From JANMMJ01 sp964543235 (lineage in GTDB: Bacteria > Pseudomonadota > Alphaproteobacteria > Rhizobiales > Aestuariivirgaceae): 11,442 nt of DNA. Below, in pieces: positions 7,402-11,442 of the stretch; the stretch's first letter is position 1, and every line of letters begins with the position of its first letter. The DNA lies in NCBI GenBank assembly GCA_964543235.1, contig CAZIXE010000093.1, positions 1-11,442 of the forward strand. Reading direction: 5' to 3'. Under the pieces are notes generated by a model. That model saw only the letters and a program-made list of their open reading frames with translations. It searched no databases and was not told the DNA's origin. Both the position numbers and the translations under genes were made by a program.

Positions 7402-7414
7402 GAGTGACAGAAAC

Positions 7415-8617
7415 CTATTGGCAATTGCCGCAGAAGCGCTGGATACGTCGGCACGCTTCTTCAAGGACTTCGGTTGCCGTAGCATAGGAAACACGGAAGT
7501 TCGGAGACGTGCCGAACGCTGCCCCATGAACGGCCGCAACTCCCTCAGCGGCCAGAAGCTCGGTCACGAAGTCCTCGTCGGAGTTCATCACCTTGCCCGT
7601 GGGCGCCGTCTTTCCCATAAGCCCCTCACAGGACGGATACACGTAGAAAGCACCCTCCGGCGACAGGCACGATAGTCCCTTCGCCTGGTTCAGCATGCCC
7701 ACGACCAGGTCCCGTCGCTCCTTGAAAATCTTGTTGTGGCGGGCAATGAAGCCTTGCGGTCCGTTGAGCGCTTCAACCGCGGCCCACTGGGCGATGGACG
7801 ATGGATTCGATGTCGACTGCGATTGCAGCTTGGCCATTGCCTTGATCAGCACCTCAGGTCCGGCGCCATAGCCGATCCGCCAGCCGGTCATGCAGTAGGC
7901 TTTCGATACACCGTTCATCGTCAGAGTCCGTTCATAGAGTTTCGGCTCGACCTGTGCCGGCGTGAAAAACTGGAAGTCGTCATAGACGAGGTGCTCGTAC
8001 ATGTCGTCGGTGAGCACCCAGACTTGCGGGTGATCGACCAGCACGTCGGTGAGCGCCTTCAGTTCGGCATGGCTGTAAGCGGCGCCGCTTGGATTGGACG
8101 GCGAGTTGAGGATGAGCCATTTGGTCTGAGCCGTGATCGCCCGATCCAGGACGGCAGCATTGAGCTTGAAGTTCTCGGCAGCGCTTGTCTGGACATACAC
8201 CGGCCTTCCCCCGGCCAGCATCACGATGTCCGGATAGCTGACCCAATAGGGGGCCGGTATGATGACTTCATCACCGGGATTAACCGTCGCCATCAACGCA
8301 TTGAAAAGAACCTGTTTCCCGCCGGTACCGACACTTACCTGGGACGGCTTGTAGTCGAGCCCGTTCTCGCGTTTGAACTTGGCGCACACGGCCTTCTTGA
8401 GGTCAGGTATGCCGTCGACCGGCGTATACTTGGTTTCGCCACGCCGGATCGCCGCAATGGCAGCTTCCTTGATATTGTCGGGCGTGTCGAAGTCGGGTTC
8501 ACCTGCTGCAAGGCCAATGACGTCCCCTCCCTCGGCCTTGAGCGCCATGGCCTTGTTCGAGATGGCAATTGTTGCAGATGGTTGAATGCGGTTCAGCGCG
8601 TCGGAAATGAAACCCAT
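7415..8617 (-). CDS. aatA: Aspartate aminotransferase (class I, PLP-dependent)
   Basis: The 400-residue enzyme transfers the amino group between aspartate and 2-oxoglutarate; members of this bacterial subgroup may also act on prephenate. Motifs of aminotransferase fold type I, subgroup gamma, are all present: GEPDFDTP (39-46), GTGGKQ (97-102), PAPYWVSYP (121-129), NSPSNPSG (171-178), TDDMYEHL (203-210), and SKAYCMTGWRIG (238-249), in which Lys239 should form the aldimine with PLP. The final NFRVSYAT supplies the substrate-carboxylate arginine. Length and sequence match rhizobial AatA closely. The start at 8617 (MGFISDALNRI) is chosen from family alignment. It lacks a good ribosome binding site: AGGAGAGG lies 26 bases upstream and no in-frame start fits it. 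ATG 8665 would add 16 residues. DUF1993 follows in the same likely operon. Confidence 0.95.
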   Translation of the reverse strand: MGFISDALNRIQPSATIAISNKAMALKAEGGDVIGLAAGEPDFDTPDNIKEAAIAAIRRGETKYTPVDGIPDLKKAVCAKFKRENGLDYKPSQVSVGTGGKQVLFNALMATVNPGDEVIIPAPYWVSYPDIVMLAGGRPVYVQTSAAENFKLNAAVLDRAITAQTKWLILNSPSNPSGAAYSHAELKALTDVLVDHPQVWVLTDDMYEHLVYDDFQFFTPAQVEPKLYERTLTMNGVSKAYCMTGWRIGYGAGPEVLIKAMAKLQSQSTSNPSSIAQWAAVEALNGPQGFIARHNKIFKERRDLVVGMLNQAKGLSCLSPEGAFYVYPSCEGLMGKTAPTGKVMNSDEDFVTELLAAEGVAAVHGAAFGTSPNFRVSYATATEVLEEACRRIQRFCGNCQ

Positions 8618-8722
8618 GACGAAAGCCCGTTGGACAGCCGGCGCCTCTCCTAGCCCCCGTATCATGTCGCATCAAGCCAAATTCTTTCCTGACGGGCTGT
8701 CCGCCGCGTGTATGTTGCCGGC
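8618..8722. promoter_or_regulatory. Divergent promoter region between aatA and the monooxygenase gene
   Basis: These 105 bases separate two divergent genes and must hold both promoters. An eight-base inverted repeat, GGACAGCC (8632-8639) and GGCTGTCC (8695-8702), brackets most of the region. With arms 55 bases apart it could be a pair of operator half-sites or chance. I see no clear -35/-10 pair on either strand. Confidence 0.3.
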
Positions 8723-9880
8723 ATGTCGGATTCGCGTGTTCTGATTGCCGGCGCCGGAATTGCCGGGCTTGCCACGGCCCTTGCCTTGGACCGTATCGGT
8801 GTGCCGTCGCTGGTCCTCGAACAGGCGCATTCGATCGAAACTGTTGGAGCGGGCCTGCAGATCGGTCCCAACGCGGCCAAGGCTCTGCGCTGGCTAGGCG
8901 CCTGGGATCATCTTGCCACTCGTTGCGTCGCTCCCGAAGCCATAGAAATCCGCGATGCCCTGACGGGCGCCGTGTTGCAAGTGGTTCCGCTCAATAGCAG
9001 CTTCGAGAGCCGCTTCGGCGCGCCCTATCGCGTCGCCCATCGTGCCGATCTGCTTGCATCGCTCCTCGCGGCATCGCGGGAACGCCGCGGCATCGAGATT
9101 CAAACCGGCCTGCGCGTAACCGGCTACCGCAACGAAGCCGAGACAGTCACCATCTTGCTGCACGATGGCAGCACGCGATCCGCCGACCGCCTGATTGGTG
9201 CCGACGGTATCCACTCGGCCATTCGCCGGTGCATGCTGGAAGACGGCCCGCCCATCTACCGCGGTCAGGCGTTGTATCGGGCGCTTCTCGCTCGCGCGCG
9301 GGTGCCGGCGAGGCTGGCCGGCAACAAGGTGGCGCTGTGGCTTGGCACCGGGTTCCATGCTGTCCAGTACCCGGTGAGTGGCGGCGCGGATCTGAATCTG
9401 TTGGTGAGCGTCGATAGCCCGTGGACATCGGAATCCTGGAACGAACCGGCTGACGCCCGCGAACTGGCTCACATTGTCGCGTCCGCAACCCGGGATCTCG
9501 CGGACGTTCTTGCTTTGCCGCAGCGCTGGCTGAAATGGGCCGCTGCCGACCGTGCGCCGTCGCCGCGCTGGCACGACGGTCGCGCCATTATTGTGGGCGA
9601 CGCGGCCCATGCCACCCTGCCCTACCTTGCCCAGGGCGCCGCCATGGCTCTGGAGGATGCCGTTGTTTTGTCGCGGCATTGGGAAGCCCCTGCGGGGTTT
9701 GCGCACAACCGGCTGCCCCGCGTCACGCATGTGCAGGACAGTTCCCGGACCATGGCGCGCATCTATCATGCGAAGTCTCTCACACGCTTCGCCCGGAACC
9801 TGGCGATCCGCTCGGCCTCGCCTGCGAAATTCCTGAATCGCCTGGCCTGGCTTTACGGCTACGATCCGGTCACGGGCTGA
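8723..9880 (+). CDS. Class A FAD-dependent aromatic monooxygenase (salicylate hydroxylase-like)
   Basis: The 385-residue protein carries the three flavin signatures of single-component hydroxylases: GAGIAG (10-15) with Glu33, the DG motif RLIGADG (156-162), and the GD motif IIVGDAAHATLP (288-299) followed by QGAAMALEDA. Such enzymes use NAD(P)H and oxygen to hydroxylate a substrate, often aromatic. The closest general resemblance is to salicylate or 6-hydroxynicotinate hydroxylases, but no catabolic operon surrounds the gene, so the substrate stays open. ATG 8723 fits the usual start five or so residues before the flavin fold. GTG 8708 would add five residues. Neither has a strong ribosome binding site. 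The last 11 bases overlap the 3' end of a gene on the other strand. Confidence 0.9.
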   Translation: MSDSRVLIAGAGIAGLATALALDRIGVPSLVLEQAHSIETVGAGLQIGPNAAKALRWLGAWDHLATRCVAPEAIEIRDALTGAVLQVVPLNSSFESRFGAPYRVAHRADLLASLLAASRERRGIEIQTGLRVTGYRNEAETVTILLHDGSTRSADRLIGADGIHSAIRRCMLEDGPPIYRGQALYRALLARARVPARLAGNKVALWLGTGFHAVQYPVSGGADLNLLVSVDSPWTSESWNEPADARELAHIVASATRDLADVLALPQRWLKWAAADRAPSPRWHDGRAIIVGDAAHATLPYLAQGAAMALEDAVVLSRHWEAPAGFAHNRLPRVTHVQDSSRTMARIYHAKSLTRFARNLAIRSASPAKFLNRLAWLYGYDPVTG

Positions 9881-10175
9881 TGTGGCAGTTCCAGAATCCT
9901 GGCGTAAAGAAAGTGTCACGCGGCCGCAGCCGGCACTCCTCGATGATCCTGCCGTTTGCCAGCCGGACAGGATAGCAGCTGAGTTCGCGGCGGCAGCTCG
10001 CGCTGATCTCCCACCACCAGAATGGTTTCTTGGTACGTTCGCAACAGGCCAGAACCTCGGCCTTGCTGCCAACACACTGCGACAGTCGGTTGGCGCTCTG
10101 GGCACTGTCCGCACTCAGGGCCACCAAAGTCAGAACGAGACCGGCAGGTGTGGAAACATAGAGCCCGATTCGCAT
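9870..10175 (-). CDS. Small secreted cysteine-rich protein, paralogue A (unknown family)
   Basis: I do not recognise this 101-residue protein as a named family. GGGAGG stands seven bases before ATG 10175, strong support for a real gene. Residues 1-28 form a Sec signal peptide (positive start, hydrophobic core, cleavage near AQSA). The mature chain of about 73 residues has seven cysteines (34, 44, 45, 61, 67, 81, 97) and a WWW cluster (53-55). Its core, CVGSKAEVLACCER (34-47), then KPFWW (50-54) and Cys61 and CYPVR (67-71), aligns with the neighbour at 10279-10671 at identical spacing up to Cys61. Disulfides and a periplasmic or external location are likely. The tail after Cys81 has no counterpart in the neighbour. 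The end overlaps the FAD monooxygenase by 11 bases, so part of this tail is coded opposite that enzyme's C-terminus. Confidence 0.75.
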   Translation of the reverse strand: MRIGLYVSTPAGLVLTLVALSADSAQSANRLSQCVGSKAEVLACCERTKKPFWWWEISASCRRELSCYPVRLANGRIIEECRLRPRDTFFTPGFWNCHISP

Positions 10176-10227
10176 GATTTGGCCTCCCGAATCTTTGCTC
10201 AGATAAGGGAGGCCGCTCCGGGTTTTT

Positions 10228-10263
10228 CAAGTTGCCGCAAGTCGCCGGTGCAACTTGCGCACC
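10228..10263 (-). repeat. Overlapping inverted repeats between the two cysteine-rich genes
   Basis: The segment GCAACTTGCG (10250-10259) can pair with CAAGTTGC (10228-10235; 8 pairs) or with CGCAAGT (10236-10242; 7 pairs). A third option is GGTGC/GCACC (10247-10251 with 10259-10263). These pairings exclude one another. On the minus strand the element lies after the stop of paralogue B and about 53 bases before the start of paralogue A. It is followed by AAAAA rather than T, so it is not an ordinary terminator. Confidence 0.5.
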
Positions 10264-10278
10264 TGGCGGCTGTACCGG

Positions 10279-10671
10279 CTAGTTGATGGGGCCGCCTGCC
10301 GAGGAGTTGGGACCCTTGCCACCTGGCTGGCGGCCTTCGTTGGGCTTACCGCCGCCGGTTTTCCGCTTGCCGCTGGAGTTTTCTAACTGCACCAGGTAAC
10401 ACACCAGCTTCCCCGAATTGACATGGGTTATGGCTGGGTCCCGGACCTTGAAGCAACGCACAGCCGACGCTGTGCACTTGTTGCCCGAACGCTTCCACCA
10501 GACCGGCTTGATGCTGCGTTCGCAGCAATCGAGGACATCGGAGCGGGATCCGCTGCAATGGAGCAGCCCGGTGGCGGCTTCTGCCGGGGAAGATGTCGAG
10601 AAAACACCCGTGAAGCCGGCTGCCACGCCGCCGGCAACGAGAAGTGAAGTGAGAACGAGACGACTGGACAT
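10279..10671 (-). CDS. Small secreted cysteine-rich protein, paralogue B (unknown family)
   Basis: This 130-residue protein is clearly related to the next gene on the strand but to no family I know. AGGAGG five bases before ATG 10671 fixes the start. A Sec signal peptide covers residues 1-32 (cleavage near AEA). The core CSGSRSDVLDCCER (39-52), KPVWW (55-59), Cys66 and CFKVR (73-77) repeats the pattern of paralogue A; Cys91 is the sixth cysteine. The last 32 residues are rich in Gly, Lys, Pro, Asn and Ser, contain no cysteine, and look disordered. Paralogue A lacks this tail. B lies upstream of A, 103 bases apart, so the pair may be one transcript with folded RNA in between. A TPR gene diverges from it. 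Export is well supported; any role (binding, inhibitor, envelope structure) would be a guess. Confidence 0.8.
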   Translation of the reverse strand: MSSRLVLTSLLVAGGVAAGFTGVFSTSSPAEAATGLLHCSGSRSDVLDCCERSIKPVWWKRSGNKCTASAVRCFKVRDPAITHVNSGKLVCYLVQLENSSGKRKTGGGKPNEGRQPGGKGPNSSAGGPIN

Positions 10672-10791
10672 GTATTCCTCCTGTGGTTGGATGATCGCTG
10701 GGATCGATGGACCTCACATTGCCGTGATCGGCCTGATCCTGTGCTGAACATCACGTTCAGGAGGCATTCACTTGCCTTAAAGAGGTCGGGA
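10672..10791. promoter_or_regulatory. Divergent region between paralogue B and the TPR gene
   Basis: These 120 bases must drive paralogue B (minus) and the TPR protein (plus). A hairpin-forming repeat CTGAAC-ATCAC-GTTCAG (10744-10760) lies near the TPR start and could be an operator. Several GATC sites are clustered at about 10691-10738. I see no confident -35/-10 pair. Confidence 0.35.
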
Positions 10792-11394
10792 ATGTTGGCC
10801 AGAATTCACTTTGGGATGAGCGCTATGTGGAAACACGATTTTGGAACTGTTCGGGCCGTCGGCCTCGTTGCAGCCTTGTGCCTGACGCTTGCAATTCCGA
10901 CCCCGGCCGACGCGGCCCAGCGGCCGATTCCCAAGAAGTCGGTTACCGCGGTCGAGGTCAAGAAATGCAAGAAGGGCGAAATCTGGAACAAAAAGAAGAA
11001 GATGTGCATCAAGACGGAGTCTGGCCTTTTGACCGATGAGGAACTTCTGGACCAGGCGACGGTATTGTCGGCGGACGGACATTATGAATGGGCGCTGCAT
11101 GTCCTCTCGGTTGCCGCGAATCCGGAAGATCCCGAGATCCTTGGGCTTAAGGGCTACAGCTATCGAAAGGCCGGCCGACTCGACGCCGCCATCGAACATT
11201 ATGGCAGAGCCCTGGCCCTGGCGCCTGATCACATCCGTATCCGCGAATATCTTGGCGAGGGTTATGTTGCCGCCGGAGATTTCCTCCTGGCCCGAGCGCA
11301 GCTGGAGGAAATCGCTTCCCGTTGCGGGACTGATTGCCCGGAATATTTGGAATTGCAGGCTGTAATATCTGCGAGTTCGTCACAAGACAGGTAG
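10792..11394 (+). CDS. Secreted tetratricopeptide-repeat protein
   Basis: The 200-residue product has an N-terminal hydrophobic export signal (about 18-42, cleavage likely near ADA-A), somewhat long because of a 17-residue leader. After it comes a basic loop with two cysteines, CKKGEIWNKKKKMC (59-72). This C-x12-C loop with a GxxW centre is common in secreted alphaproteobacterial proteins. Residues 84-178 form TPR-type helical repeats; the clearest is GLKGYSYRKAGRLDAAIEHY (118-137), followed by LGEGYVAAGDFLLARAQLEE. A second cysteine pair, RCGTDC (177-182), ends the repeat region. The protein is probably a periplasmic scaffold; its partner is unknown. Start 10792 is preceded by AGAGG at good spacing; ATG 10816 and 10825 are alternatives. 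It diverges from the cysteine-rich pair. Confidence 0.85.
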   Translation: MLARIHFGMSAMWKHDFGTVRAVGLVAALCLTLAIPTPADAAQRPIPKKSVTAVEVKKCKKGEIWNKKKKMCIKTESGLLTDEELLDQATVLSADGHYEWALHVLSVAANPEDPEILGLKGYSYRKAGRLDAAIEHYGRALALAPDHIRIREYLGEGYVAAGDFLLARAQLEEIASRCGTDCPEYLELQAVISASSSQDR

Positions 11395-11442
11395 TGTCCT
11401 GAAGGTTCAGCAAATTCGGCCGTGAAGGCGGTCATGGTATGC
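11395..11442. other. Right edge, no feature assigned
   Basis: The last 48 bases follow the TPR stop codon. An interrupted repeat CTGAA-GG-TTCAG (11399-11410) is present, but its loop is too short for a stable hairpin and no T run follows. No gene start is evident. Confidence 0.4.

Noticed and set aside
7736..8653. A 305-codon plus-strand open frame opposite aatA
   Set aside because: It is antisense to a complete, highly conserved aminotransferase, and its translation shows no domain.
8632..8702. Inverted repeat GGACAGCC/GGCTGTCC as a transposon end or operator
   Set aside because: Eight-base arms 55 bases apart are expected by chance in GC-rich DNA. There is no target duplication and no transposase.
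8894..10114. A 406-codon minus-strand open frame opposite the FAD monooxygenase
   Set aside because: It covers flavin motifs coded on the other strand and also overlaps the better-supported cysteine-rich gene out of frame.
11392..11442. Insertion-sequence end after the TPR gene, suggested by the TAGTGTCCTGAA stretch
   Set aside because: No terminal repeat partner, target duplication or transposase is visible, and the window ends too soon to test it.

Overview
The window is GC-rich, densely coded chromosomal DNA from an alphaproteobacterium, most likely of the Rhizobiales/Hyphomicrobiales type. The clues are an aspartate aminotransferase that closely matches the rhizobial AatA pattern, a DUF992 secreted protein, an atypical EF-G-like GTPase, and a periplasmic TPR protein with a short C-x12-C loop. 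I see no insertion sequence, integrase, tRNA, rRNA or CRISPR array. Nothing points to a recently acquired island.

Left part (1-4321), all real genes on the minus strand. A hairpin at 65-95 closes the Tat-exported molybdoenzyme msrP (98-1060), which repairs periplasmic methionine sulfoxide; its usual membrane partner msrQ is absent from the window. A 384-base stretch without a gene separates it from an EF-G-like translational GTPase (1445-3499) with unusual G-domain residues. Then come 345 bases without a gene, which include a clear intrinsic terminator at 3791-3828, and a secreted DUF992 protein (3845-4321).

Middle part (4555-8617). A plus-strand pair encodes a PYROXD2-like FAD oxidoreductase (4555-6168) and, 58 bases on, a TerC/YjbE-type membrane protein (6227-6910). 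Opposite them lies a minus-strand pair, aatA (7415-8617) followed 13 bases later by a DUF1993 protein (6907-7401). The two pairs converge so tightly that one palindromic CTAG at 6907-6910 carries both stop codons.

Right part (8723-11394). A class A FAD monooxygenase (8723-9880) diverges from aatA. It converges, with an 11-base overlap, on two small secreted cysteine-rich proteins (9870-10175 and 10279-10671). These two are clearly paralogous: they share a CxGSxxxVLxCCER / KPxWW-x6-C core with fixed spacing and belong to no family I recognise. A secreted TPR protein (10792-11394) is transcribed divergently from them, so the right end reads as a small cell-envelope neighbourhood.

The best candidate for something undescribed is the cysteine-rich pair, with the overlapping alternative hairpins between its genes (10228-10263). 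Second are the EF-G-like GTPase with Ser in place of the catalytic His and the orphan msrP. Most of the rest is ordinary housekeeping or accessory metabolism.
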